Assembly (NCBI GenBank): GCA_949152475.1
Contig: OX424568.1
Coordinates: 18,451,667-18,515,666 of the forward strand
Length of the DNA: 64,000 nt
Origin: Terebella lapidaria
Lineage: Eukaryota; Annelida; Polychaeta; Terebellida; Terebellidae
Direction of reading: 5' to 3'
Below, in pieces: positions 47,870 to 60,040 of this stretch. Below the pieces are notes generated by a model. The model ran no database searches, was not told the DNA's origin, and was given only the letters and a program-made list of their open reading frames with translations. Position numbers and translations under genes: made by a program. Position 1 is the first letter of the stretch. Each line of letters starts with the position of its first letter.

Positions 47870-50538
47870 CAGTAGCGGATTTAGAGGGGGGGTTACTGGG
47901 GTCAGGACCCCCCCTTTTCGGAAAAAAATACATGTACATCAGAGTTTCCATAGGAGGATTCTGGCATCCTGTCTGAAAAAAATGATGTAGAAATATCATG
48001 TTTGAGAACAGGTTGATCATCTGATCATAGTGAGCTTGTTCGAAATGTATACTCAGGAGAGACCAGGAAGCTACCACAAAAGCCCCAGACCCTCGGCCCA
48101 AATGTGCAGCTTCCCTTCTACAATTTTTAAACAATTTTCAGAACGTAGTCATGAATGAACTTACAAGTGCAATTTATTCTCAGGATAGGCCACAAAACTA
48201 CTTCAGAACACAAAAAAGCTGTGGGTTCTGGGGCCCTTCAGCGGGACCCAGACTCCTGCCCAAATGTTCACCTTCTCTTCTACAATTTTACAAACTTTTC
48301 AGGACATAGTCATCAATGAACTTTCAAGTGCAATTTATTCCCAGGATAGGCCACACAATTAATTCAGAACATGAAAAACTCTGGCTTCTGGGGCCCTTCA
48401 GCGGGACCCAGACCCCCGGCTCAAATGTGCAGCCTCCCTTCTACATTTGTTACAAACTTTTCCGAACATGGTCATCAATGAACTTTTGAGTACAATTTAT
48501 TCCCAGGATAGGCCACAAAATGAATTCAGAACATAAAAATTAGGCCAAGGGCCAAAGATAGGTTACCGGACAATGTTTAATATTTTAGGTATTAGCCAGG
48601 TCACTGGTTGAATTCAAGGTCAAGAGAATATTCAGCATATATAACATTAAGCATATATCATGTCCACAGTTGATTGCTAAGCTGTAAGTTCAATAATCAG
48701 AGAGAGATTAGCAATTTTATGCTGTAGCCTTGAAAATGAAGGGGCAAAGGTCAAATTCAAGGTCATCAAAATATTCAGTGTATATCATTTTCTATATCAT
48801 GTATATCATGTCCACAATTGATTCCCAAGCCATACAGTCAATAGAGGAGCAAGATATGAGCCAGTTTGTCCTTGGACCTTAGAAATGAGGTCAGAGGTCA
48901 AATTCAAGGTCACGAGAATATTCAGCATATATCATTTCCTATATGTGCACAATTGATTCCTAAGCTGTAAAATCGATAATAAGTGAGATATTAGCCATTT
49001 TGTCCTGTGACCTTGAAAATGAGGTCAAAGGTCAAATTCAAGGTCATGACAATAATCTGCATATATCATTTCCTATATGTTCATAATTGATTGCTAAGCT
49101 GTAAAGTCGATAACAAGCGAGATATTAGCCATTTTGTCCTGTGACCTTGAAAATGAGGTCGAAGGTCAAATTCAAGGTCATCAGAATATTCAGCATATAT
49201 CATTTCCTATATGTCCACAATTGATTCCTAAGCTGTAGAGTTGATAATAAGCGAGATATAAGCCATTTTGTGCTCTGACCTTGAAACTGAGGTCAGAGGT
49301 CAAATTCAAGGTCACGAGAATATTCAGAATATATCATTCCCTATATGTCCACAATTGATTCCTAAGCTGTAGAGTCGATAATAAGCGAGATATAAGCCAT
49401 TTTGTGCTCTGACCTTGAAAGTGAGGTCAGAGGTCAAATTCAAGGTCACGAGAATATTCAGCATATATCATTTCCTATAGGTCCACAATTGACTCCTAGT
49501 CTCTAATCTCAATATCAAGTGAGATATTAGGCATAATGTGTCCCATTATAAAGCATAGGAGAATTTAACATGGGAAAGTCCCATTTGAGCCGAGTTTGGG
49601 CCAAAATGGCCCACTTCGAGCGATTCAAGCGCAACGAAATTTATAGACATCATAGCAGTACATATGAGGAGTGTTATTTATCAAAAAGAAAAAAAGTTAC
49701 TGAACAGATTTTGAGAAAATGGCCGCCAAAGTCCAAAATCAGGCATTTTTCGTCGAAAACGGCCGCCATTTTGAAAAAAATGCGAAAATCAAAAAACTAA
49801 AAAATACCTCCTTCTTGAATTATTTTTAAGTATTTTTGTGCAAAATTTCAGAAATATTCGCCTGTAAACAAAAAAGATAAAAATGTGGACGACGACGACG
49901 ACGGACGACGACGGACGACGACGGACGACGGACGACGGACGACGGACGCAACGCCATGCCAATAGGTTATCGGACCATAGGTCCGGTAACCTAAAAAAGG
50001 CGCTGGCTTCCCGGACCTAATGTACAGCTTCCCTTCTGCATTTTTTTACAAACCTTTCAGAATATGGCCATCGGTGAATTTTTAAGTGCAATTTATTCCA
50101 AGGAAAGGGTTCAAATTTAGTTCAAAACATAAAAAGACTCTGACTTCTTGGCCCTTCAGCGGGCCCCAGACACCCAGTTGAGACGGGTTTACTTCGGGTT
50201 ATGTGGCATTTATTATGAAAGTATCGCGATAAATGGGTATTCAAGTCGAATTTATACCCAGGAAATGCCATCATTTACCACAGAACATAAAAAATCCTCT
50301 GGCTTCAGACAGAGTCTCTTGAGCGGCCCCCAGTCTCTCATTGGGACAGGCTCGCTTCACCCCGTATTTTTTTTACAAATATACCAGGGGCAAAAAGTGG
50401 GATTTATACCCAGGAGATACCAGAAAGCTATCACAGGGCATTAAAAAGGATCTGGCTTCTGGGGCCCTTGAGCGGGCCCCAGACCCCATGCCGTATAATG
50501 CTGGACCCCCTCTTTTCAAATTCCTGGATCCGCCCCTG
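47870..50538. mobile_element. hAT-like non-autonomous element with about 162-bp tandem units
   Basis: Begins CAGTAGCGGATTTAG and ends CTGGATCCGCCCCTG, imperfect inverted termini. The interior consists of units of about 162 bp (markers: CATAGTCATCAATGAACTT near 48305 and 48470; CTGGCTTCTGGGGCCCTT). The array is split by the second 134-bp-unit MITE (48540-49994). The hAT label rests only on the CAGGGGCGG-like ends; I did not find a convincing 8-bp duplication. Confidence 0.6.
48540..49994. mobile_element. MITE with tandem 134-bp units, copy 2 (nested)
   Basis: The 1,455-bp element has the same ends as copy 1 (TTAGGCCAAGGGCC; GGTCCGGTAACCTAA) and is flanked by A tracts. It has about six to seven 134-bp units, one or two more than copy 1, so unit number varies between copies. 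It also has the CGGCCGCCATTTTG segment and the (GACGACGGAC)n tract. It is inserted in the hAT-like element and therefore younger than it. Confidence 0.9.
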
Positions 50539-51879
50539 GAAAATAATCTGATTTGTTCCATGGTTTGTTCGGTTGTAAGATTCGAATAACAATAACTAAC
50601 TGTAAGCAGTATGACTTATTTCTTGATGGGATATACCGATAGTGTCCATCATATGTTAATATTCATTGTCTCGTTTAGATCTACGTACAACATGCATTCT
50701 ACATTGAATCAATTCATGGCAAACCTGCTGTGATGTTACTTACCTCAGGAAATGCTTTGGAGCTATTGAAATTGCGTTCTTTGATTGATTTTTCATATAA
50801 TAAGGTTATCAGTCTCAATTTGTCTGAGCCTATATTTCCGTGTTGTCTGGGGTTTTCCCACTGTGCTAAAGACAGCTACAGAGCTACGGAAAGCTTCATG
50901 GGACATTGGGGGCTCTCTGATACGATGGCGCGTTGTAGTAATAATGGTGCACCAATTCGATGCAATTGCTTATTTCGGATATCTGAGTAGATATGGATCT
51001 GTTTCTTCTTTTTTTGGAAAGTCAATGAAGTTCATCGTGATCAGTTTGTGTACAATAGGCCATATTCAGGTATATGTCTCGCAGGGCGAGGAGCTGCAAT
51101 GAGGACAATTATTTGCACATTATGTGGTCAGAATTCTGCAAGCACAAGGTCATGTGGGTTCCTTTTGCTAATCGTTTCCATGGTAACTGCATACACAATA
51201 TTACCCACCAAAAGAGCATATTTGCAAATGCATGTAATGTTGTTTAGCTTCTTTTTTTATGAGTTCATGAAGCACAAGGGGAAATATTTTGAATATTTCA
51301 AACCGGAATCGTACATTTCGTGTATACACGTTCTGAAAAACGCACGAAAAAAACTCCAATTCTATGAAACATACACATTTTACTTACACCCGAATTTCTC
51401 AGATTGCCATTGGAGTTGAAAAGTATTTCAGACATTTTCGGAAACTAGAAACTTTCCCGGTCATTTTGGTATATGACTCGTCCTGTTACTCTTCCGGTTG
51501 ATGTATCTTCATTTCTAAGCCTCTTTTGGGCCTCCGTTTGCGGGACTATTAATGATGCATACATCGCGCACTGCCGAAGTACAAAAATTTTGTAGAGCCA
51601 GATAGATCACTATGTTGTATTTTTTTTATCAAGTAATATATCCGGATTTACAAAGGGTGTACTGTAACAGTCGTGAAAGTGTTTTATTGAATTTAGTTGA
51701 CCGCTATAAAGTATCCTTTGATAATGAACAGATAAGTGCTGCTTCGTCAACAGACCTGTCCCAGGCGTCTGAGTGTTATATAGCTTGTGTATCGTTAAGT
51801 AACAATTCCACACTAGAAAGCAGGGAGTTAGAATATTGAAGCGAATGGGCGATGATTGAAAAGGATGCTATACAAGACT
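50539..51879. other. Unassigned
   Basis: Open frames up to 123 codons exist (for example 51048-51419) but show no recognisable domain or codon signature. I see no RNA gene or repeat boundary. Confidence 0.35.
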
Positions 51880-52520
51880 ATAAATTGGGTCCATTATTTA
51901 TTCTATATGTACAATATTTTTTCTAACGACTTAATGTATGCTCTTGAAAATAATATGCGACATTCATAACTTTGCTGACGATAATACAAGATATGTGTAC
52001 GAAGACAAAGTGGTCACAAATATCAAATCGGCATCAGCTTGTGTGATGAAGTATATTTGAGAACAATAATTCACATGTCAATGCTTCCAAAGTTCAATTT
52101 ACCTATTTTCCACAAATATGAGTTGGATGTGTTCCCAAGGATCTGCTGTATAACTATTTGGGTCAACGTTGAGCATGCTTTGAATTTCGATCCTCACATT
52201 TCTGAGACATGCAAGAAGGCTGGTGAATATTTAAGAGGTCTCCTGGCACGGTTGTTGAAAACCTTAGACTGTGAAAGGAAACTAACACTTTTAGAAAGTT
52301 TTATCTCACCATAATTCAACTACTGCCCACTAGTCTGGCATAAATTTAGTCGGAAAAATATGCATGAAATTGAGAAAATGCAAGAAAAAACACTAAGGCT
52401 TGTTTCATAGCGATCCAAAAAACCCAGTGATGATTCGTTGTAATATGTACAAAGGCTTAGACTTCTTGCTGTCCAAGTTTTCAAACAAGCTACAGAATAG
52501 TAGGAATGGAAAGTGTTAAG
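51880..52520 (+). mobile_element. Decayed LINE RT fragment (CR1/Jockey-like)
   Basis: In changing plus-strand frames: an LGPLFILYVQ-like block (about 51890), an ADDNTRYVYED block (about 51975) corresponding to the catalytic (Y/F)ADD motif, and downstream thumb sequence with CKKAGEYLRGL (about 52210). Multiple interruptions. Confidence 0.65.
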
Positions 52521-53047
52521 AATATGTCCGGAGGAAATGTTTTGCTGGGTTTTTTCAATTTATGAATTAAATTAATATTTCGCCTATTATTCCCCAGTGC
52601 TCGAGTCTTCACTCCAGGTTTTTTATGCGCATATATGCCTATATCCTATTCTAAGTGCGATTCTAATATGATTCTATTACATCAGCGTTATATCAGCGCG
52701 TGCAAAAAAATCACTGCCTAGGCAAACAGAGTGACAATATTTGCCACCTCCGCTGTATACCACACAAACATCCCTGACATCTGACATTGTGAACTGCAGT
52801 TCACAGCATAGTAAACGCGCAAAGCCCACACAATAGCGCGCAATGTATCCCCACCGTGGAATCACTCCCTGCCCGTCACTGCCACAGACCTCGCAAAACG
52901 GAACCAGCGGAAATTAGTGGGGCCCGGACAATCACTGAACTATAGTCATAACGGTCCCCAATACTTGTCGAACGTGTACGATACGAAATGTTTACTCCCC
53001 TGTTTCCACCATAATTCAACACCATTGAGTTTCGGGGAAATACAATT

Positions 53048-53102
53048 AGGTACGAGGTTGCCAGGAATGGCTCTCTCAGAGCCATCCTGGCAAGGTACGA
53101 GG
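53048..53102. repeat. 35-bp hairpin insertion with 10-bp duplication
   Basis: The hairpin at 53058-53092 (arms TGCCAGGAATGGCTCT and AGAGCCATCCTGGCA) is flanked by AGGTACGAGG at 53048-53057 and 53093-53102. Confidence 0.8.
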
Positions 53103-53766
53103 GGGCAGTTTTATAGAATAAGTTCACGGTGGGGAATCTGAGTGAGCTCGGAGTGAGCGACAATCCTCGGATTCGATTCAGATGAACCTCGGGAGTTTTT
53201 TTTTGTAAACAGAAGCCGAGGACAACAGCGATGCGCGATGGAAAACAGACTAAAAAGATTAGATTCTCGTTGTATATTGTTCTTAATGTATGCTGAATGG
53301 ATATGTGAATGTATTGGTCACATCAGGGAGCAGTTTGTTCTAATCTTATGGCTATAGTGTGTTAATATTACCGTGTTTTGTCGGCACGCCCTGCGTTCAT
53401 CCCAGGGATGCACTCGCCTCGATGTGTATCAGTCCTGAACTCCTGAATAGTTATAGCTCATAGACAATCAAGTATGATTTGCAATGGTCATGCGTTACAT
53501 GAGATATCAGTTACTGGGAGAAATGTCGACTTTATTTTTCTCTGGCTGAGAAAAAAAAAACGGCATATACGGATGCAACGACAATCCTCGACTTCCTCGT
53601 TGTTGCAACATTTAATCCTCGGATGCTATTTTCATGATTGTGTTGAAAAGCGCTATTAAAGCAGTGTTATTTGATAAATTTATTAAAACAAAATTTCGGA
53701 TAAAAAAAGCTTCTTAAGCTCCATTGCATCGATTACATGTGCGTGTCTAGATTTATAGGCATCCAG

Positions 53767-53960
53767 GCCCGTAACTAGAAATTGTGAAAGGAGGGTTCGA
53801 ATTTTAGGGTTGAGAACAAATGCGAGCGAAGCGAGCCCCCTTCGGCGGTGGTCTGGGCCCGCTTGAGGGCCCCAGAAGCCAAATCATACTACGTGATTCC
53901 TGGTGAATTCTGAAGCTCTAGTGAGATCATTTTCCAACTTTTCAAAAAAATTTTGGGAAC
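53767..53960 (-). repeat. Fragment of the hAT-like/162-bp repeat family
   Basis: Contains GCGAGCGAAGCGAGCC and a CCCGCTTGAGGGCCCCAGAAG block inverted relative to 50450-50490. No termini are seen. Confidence 0.45.
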
Positions 53961-55189
53961 AGTATTATTATGCATAGTCAGATTTCCACTAGTGAACACC
54001 TCCGGTCAGTGAACACCATCAGTTAGTGAACACTTTTTGTTGGTTCCAAGTGAGTGCTTATCTTTTAACATTGGCGTGTTCTTCCGATTAGTAAACACCA
54101 CTGAATTAGTGAATAAGTGAATAACTTATTTAGTGAATTTAGTGAATAACTCCTCTATTGTGAACACTGTTATACGGTTGTGTACTGTTTTATTTCAATG
54201 TGTGACTGCTTACTCAGTGAACATAGGCAAGTGCATTGTAATCGCACAGGGCAGAGGATTCTGACTTCTAGATAACAACAAAGTAATTACTAGTGATACA
54301 TCTCACAAAATGACATATTGTTAAGATTATTCCTAACTGGTGTCATACTCCAGTTTCCACGGCCTAGATCATAGAATATGAAGCCACAAGTATTCACAGT
54401 ACGGGGTTGGTTGACAGTATCTTCTCAAGCTGAATTTCATCAGCTTGACATGGCATCGTTTTTGTGGGACCTGCCGGGTAATATTCATCTCTATGACATT
54501 CAATACTCGAGCAGTACAGATTAGGTTATAATGTTGTATGAGTTTGTTTTCAAGATGGTGCTTTTTCCGAGTAGTGAATACCTCCTTATGAACATTTTGA
54601 CTGGGTCCCAAAGACGTTCACAAATCTTCGATTGTGTTTTTATGTAAGCAATAAAATTAGTCCGGAGAATTAATGACGAGTTCCTGTGTTGGAATATCCT
54701 GAATATCCTGAAGTATCTTAATTCATACTCCTGACAATTATGACCCCAGATATTCACAACAATGTGAATAATCTCACAATATGAAGTGTAGACTAGACTC
54801 GAGGACTAGATATATCTGGATTATCCAGTTATCTAATTTTCAATAAAATACATGTGTTGCATTCACCAGTTAGTATGGTGGGGAGAATGGTTGGGAACAA
54901 ATGTAGCAAGAGAACGGCCACCAGCACGAACTATCTGAATGAATGAGAACATGTTAACTTTATGGTTTAAAGCTTTCTAATTTTTCACCTTTGTTAAAAA
55001 ATATCTTAACTTGGTAAAATTGGAACATACATGTATTTGCTGTGCATTTGGGAATAAAACACATGAATTTCATATGGTTTGTGTAGTTCTCGTGGGAGTA
55101 TATGCATGAACCCTGAATATTATGTATTTTCACTCACAGCAAAGAGTGAAAATGCAAAGTATAAAAGGTGATTGGATGAATGTGGAGAA
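53961..55189. other. Unassigned; AGTGAACAC-rich stretch
   Basis: AGTGAACACC-like words recur about seven times in 53990-54230, a degenerate short repeat. No gene signal. Confidence 0.35.
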
Positions 55190-56870
55190 ATGAACAGCAC
55201 AAGGATCTAAAATTGGACCATTTATTTACAATGTGTTTTGCAATGACTTGATGTACTCTATGCAGGAGATATGTGATATAACTCTGCTGATGATAATACT
55301 TTGTGTGTACAGGGGGTAATCATGGAAAGGTAATCATGGAATGGTTTGAAAATAATGGATTGCAAGCAAATCCATCAAAGTTTCAATACATTGTATTTGG
55401 TAATCAAACATCTGAAAAGCCAATCTCTGTCAATGGTATATCTCTACAACCTGAGAAAAATTTCAAATTGTTAGTGGTTCATATCGACCACATGCTAGAT
55501 TTTGATGTACATATCAATATTATTTGCAAAAAGGCAGGACGTCACCTAAATGCTATAGCTCGATTAGCTCATACACTTGAAATGAAAGAAAAATTCATAC
55601 TCCTAGAGCTCTATACTGTCATATTTCAATTACTGTCCACTTGTATGGCACTATTGTAGTACAGCTAATGCAAGGAAGATTGCAAAAATACAAGGACGTG
55701 CTCTGAGATATGTGATGAATGATTTTACATCACCATATGAAGAACTGAGAAGTAAAAGTGGTAAACCTTTATTGTATGTACACAGGCTAAGGCTTATTGC
55801 ATACATGTCTTCAAATGTCTAAATCATAATGTACCCCAGTATTCAGAAAACTCATTTGAGGTGAAATCAGGACGTTATGACATAAACGACTTCTTGCGAT
55901 TACAGCCACCGAAGTTTAACACTGTGAAATATGGTAAACATCATCTAAAACTGTTCAAAACTGTTCAGTTCAAACTGAACAAGTTGCGCTTGTTCAGTTT
56001 GTAAATTGTGTGCTCTCAAACAGATGTGAAGAGATTGATGTAAGATATATTTCACTGGATTCAATGTTTTAATGGTATGATACTAGGATCATTGTACATA
56101 TTCCCATTGTCATTGTATATACATGTATACGGTGGCTCATTACCGCCAATTACGTTTGTGTATCTCTCAGCCCATTTATAATTACCACCGCATAATATTC
56201 ACCGCGTTTATAATTTCCACCCTGTTCATAATTATAGACGGGGTGAGAAATACACGAATATAATTGGCGGTAAGGAGCCACCGTACATGTATCATCTTTG
56301 TCGGTAAAGGTATACTAACACATATAGGATTGCCATTTAACTCCATTATAACGTTTTATGAGAGAAATCACTTTCAAAATGTTTCAATTTTCATAAAATT
56401 TCAGTATGTTGAAGCAATATATATAACTTACAAAATATTAAAAAATCAGCACATGTTGTTGGAATAGATCAAACGCTACAAGCATTTGACTGTTAGCTGC
56501 TGACACCTGGCGAATTCCTCAGAAAGCAAACTCCCAGAAAGGGCCGGTTTGTTTATATGTATTCATGCGCACAGTAACAGCTCCAATCAACATGAAAATT
56601 CACATGTACATAGAGGAATACCCATAATACCACTATACAAACCAAAACAGAGACATTTTAAAGTGATACATGTGCATTTGGAGGAGAAACTGGGAGTTTT
56701 TAAATAATATAGTACTTTGATGCCTCATTTTGACCATATAAGGAAATCAATACAGGTCCATAACCTAAATAGTCCCTGGCAAAGAGCCTAAAATCCCTGG
56801 GGCTAATGTTTTATCATGTTCTGTTGATCCGACGTTAAATAAAATTTTATTTTATTCTATTCTATAATGC
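55190..56870 (+). mobile_element. Decayed LINE RT fragment and probable 3' tail (CR1/Jockey-like)
   Basis: The longest intact part (55303-55659) encodes the RT thumb: WFENNGLQANPSKFQYIVFG, NFKLLVVHID and CKKAGRHLNAIARL. Upstream, SKIGPFIYNV and an ADDNT-like block are in other frames. Downstream FNTVKYGKHHLK resembles the family's C-terminal block. GACGTTAAATAAAATTTTA at about 56831-56850 looks like the 3' terminus with a short repeat tail. The MITE at 56128-56285 interrupts it. Linking the tail to the RT is inference. Confidence 0.65.
56122..56291. mobile_element. 158-bp MITE with IS3EU-type ends
   Basis: The element at 56128-56285 starts TACGGTGGCTCATTACCGCC and ends in its near-exact inverted copy (GGCGGTAAGGAGCCACCGTA). 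CATGTA flanks it on both sides (56122-56127 and 56286-56291). TAC...GTA ends plus a 6-bp duplication match the 12.2-kb element, whose termini also start TACGG. Confidence 0.85.
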
Positions 56871-58861
56871 ATAATTATTTGATTATTTTTTTAGCTGTCG
56901 GACTTTTTCAAGATGAAGAGAAAGCATGCCCTGTCTCTAATTATAATAGAAGCGGTACATATAACAGTGCATCATTTGTGTGTGAACGTATTAATTAAGT
57001 GAAAACAATTTGTGATTTGATCATCGATGACACAGTGTTTTACAGCAAGGAATTTTGTTAGGGTTTAAGGTGTGCACAAGATTTCATGGGGGTTGGAGGG
57101 GGGGGGGGTCGTCAGGTTCGATCGAACCTGTCGAATCTCACCCCCCCCCCCCCCCCCCCGCTGCATACGGGCCTGCGGCATAATGCTATAGAAGAGAATA
57201 CATGATCTTGATTTGCGCGTCCAATGGTAATGGACATACTTTTCAACAGATTGGGCCTATAGGCGACTGGCATGTGAGACGATGGGAAGCATTCACAAAA
57301 AATTCTGAGTATGAAATTCCATTCAAAATAATTCAATCTCAGTTTGGGAAGGTAATAACTTTATAGTTATGTGTTGTCATGTGTTATGATTGTAATTTTC
57401 TGAAGACATCTACGTAATGTATTCCGACCGTTGGGCGTAGATTGAGAAATTGGCGTTTTAAAGGCATGAAGTAAAAAGTTAAGATATTCAGGATCATGAC
57501 CATGTTTCAAGATTGTACGTGAATTATCATAGAATTAAACCTAATTTGACATACTGCTTCCGGAAAGGGAAATTTCAGGGGAAACAGGTGTCAAACAATC
57601 GAATGATTGCATCAAAATGCATTAAAACGAGTAGATGTGTATCTATACTAGTCGTTTTTAGTGCTACAAGCACTAATATTCTATTATTCTGCCCGCAAAA
57701 GGACACGCGCAAATGACGTGGTCAAAAAACAAATGAAGACCGGATTTTACTTTGTGGATAAACGTTGCATAATTATAGTTCCAAGGATGTTCGTTGCAAA
57801 GTAGGAAATCACGAAATTAAGTATATTCTAGCCTTAATCAATCACTTCATACAATGACACACATGCACAGATATGGAGGATGTGTTTTTGTTGCAGTAGG
57901 CGCACGGAGCGATCGTCTGTAACATGTATCATTCCTGTTGGCCTCAGGAAACAGATTATTACGGTTAATGAGCATATATGGTAGGTCTCTGGGTGACATT
58001 GAACTCAACCTGAGATACTTAACCTAATGTCACGTGCAAACTGAAACGTGTAAATTGACCTCTGCATTTCGAAGTATTGCAGATTTTCAAAGCGCCAATT
58101 TCAGTGATTGTTCTATGCTTTAAAGTGGAATAATCGTTTTTTGGTTTTCGGCTTGAATGTGATCAGTAGCTGTCCCCAGAGCAGCTGTACAGTACAAATG
58201 TTTCAATGCGCACAACAATTTGTCTAAATTTGACATTGGAAATCGGATTTTTAAAATAGTTTCACACGAGACGATTCCCATGCAGTGATTCAAAACTACA
58301 CAGCCCTATCACTTGAAACTCGTATATGGTATATTCCAGGGATAAAACCCCAAATATTCAGTTTGATTTTCTTGTGTTGCAATAACGACAATATAGGGAA
58401 ATTCATGTCTTTGTTTATATTAGCTCAGATGTAAACAATTTGTTCACATCGTGCATTTTTTGGTATGTTCAAACTCCACTGCAGGGTCATGCGGACGTAT
58501 TTGGGAGGTTTCCACAGCGCTATATAATCTAATAAATGCCAGCCAATTGATTTATAAGAAACTTCAGAAACCGATTGTTCCACTCAACATTGTACAGTTT
58601 TCCGGTTACCTCACTTAGCCCTTGAACTAATTTTATTTCATGAATTAAGTTACTTGAGACCCAGAGAATCCCGTGTCATTCTTGTGTGGAGGGAGCCTCT
58701 GCCGTCTGACAGAGGGTGAGAATGACTCTTAGTTCTAATTATATATATCAACTTCTTTGTACGAACAGGCGGTATTTCTTCAGTAGTACTTGGTAAGTGT
58801 GTGAACCCCTCAACTTTACTGCTCAAGGACAGCACGCCTGTCAAACAGTCATAAACACTGG
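56871..58861. other. Unassigned
   Basis: G and C runs at about 57100-57112 and 57140-57160 lie close together and could fold back on each other. No gene recognised. Confidence 0.35.
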
Positions 58862-59228
58862 TCAATTATATATTTTTATTGTAATTGTATCTCATCATAG
58901 TAATTTACATGCCAACATGGTCACTCAAGTAACAAAGACATGAATATAATATAGAAATTTAAGGATCATATTATACAGATACAAAATATTTTACAGCAGA
59001 ACAGCCTTTCCCAAATTCTTGAATAAGGGTCATCGCTGTAAATAATATCCCACAGCATTGACACTGCTTTACGTACATGTATACGGACGCCTTATCATGT
59101 GTTAGACATGAGTATCATTTCAAAACTTTAGTATGATTACAGCTTTTCAAGTGTTATTCGAGTACAGAATACAACACTGTGGCTATATCACACACTATAA
59201 ATACACTCCGGTATTAGCTAATTTCTGA

Positions 59229-59458
59229 TTATAGTTCAAACAACTGGATACGCTTATTTCCTCCCTCATACACCAGCAGCCTGTTACCACTGACACTGAC
59301 ACTCCATGGCCTCCACAGCTCTCCCGGCTCGTCTCCTTCTCTCCCCACCACACACACAAACTGCTCCTGGGCATTCAGCACAATCAGCTGATGATTAGCA
59401 CAGTCCCCAATAATAATAGCCACATTACTGTCAGCTGCAAAGCCCATTATTTCCACTA
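59229..59458 (-). pseudogene. 3' fragment of a third TRIM-NHL copy
   Basis: 75 codons matching the last two NHL blades of the paralogues (GDCANHQLIVLNAQEQFVCV, VVGREGDEPGELW, NKRIQLFEL), including the natural stop and similar downstream sequence. Homology stops abruptly at about 59458, where a dispersed repeat (59460-59690) begins. RING, B-box and coiled coil are absent. Confidence 0.85.
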
Positions 59459-59459
59459 G

Positions 59460-59690
59460 TCAAGGTCACAGAAAAGGTCAAAATCAAAAAGTTGCAATAA
59501 CTCTGTTTATATTCATGACTAATTTTCACTGTTAGTTTTGTATTTTCTGTGGTTAATTCCTGATTATTTGCTATTTGATCGAGGAGCGTATGATAAGAAT
59601 TCCCCATTATCGCCCATGGTCGAAAATGTAAGGGTCATCAGCTTTATCTTAAATAACTGAATCTGAAAGGGCGAGGGTCTGCAATCTCTG
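59460..59690 (+). repeat. Dispersed repeat shared with 63780-63970
   Basis: Shared words include TTTTGTATTTT followed by (C/G)(T/A)GTGG, AATTCCTGAT and TATCGCCC, in the same order and spacing as 63860-63950. It sits exactly at the breakpoint of the truncated TRIM copy. Confidence 0.6.
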
Positions 59691-60040
59691 ATTGTCTCGT
59701 TATCATTGTATTCTATCATTGTAATTTACATATCAACATGGTCACCCGAGTAACTAGTAAAGGCATGATTATATCATAATATGAAATAAAAGAAACTGAA
59801 TTGGATAATATTATAAAGATATAAAATAATGTTCAACAGAGCAGCCTTTCCCAAATACTTGAATAAGGGTCATCAGTGTATATAATATTTTACAGCATTG
59901 ACTTTTTTCTACATATCACGTGTTATACATGAGTATCTCTCCAAATATTCACTATGATTGCAACTTCTTTAAGGGTTATTTAAGTATAACATTGGCTATA
60001 TCATACACTAGGTAGTGCTCTGGTAATAGTTGATCTATAA

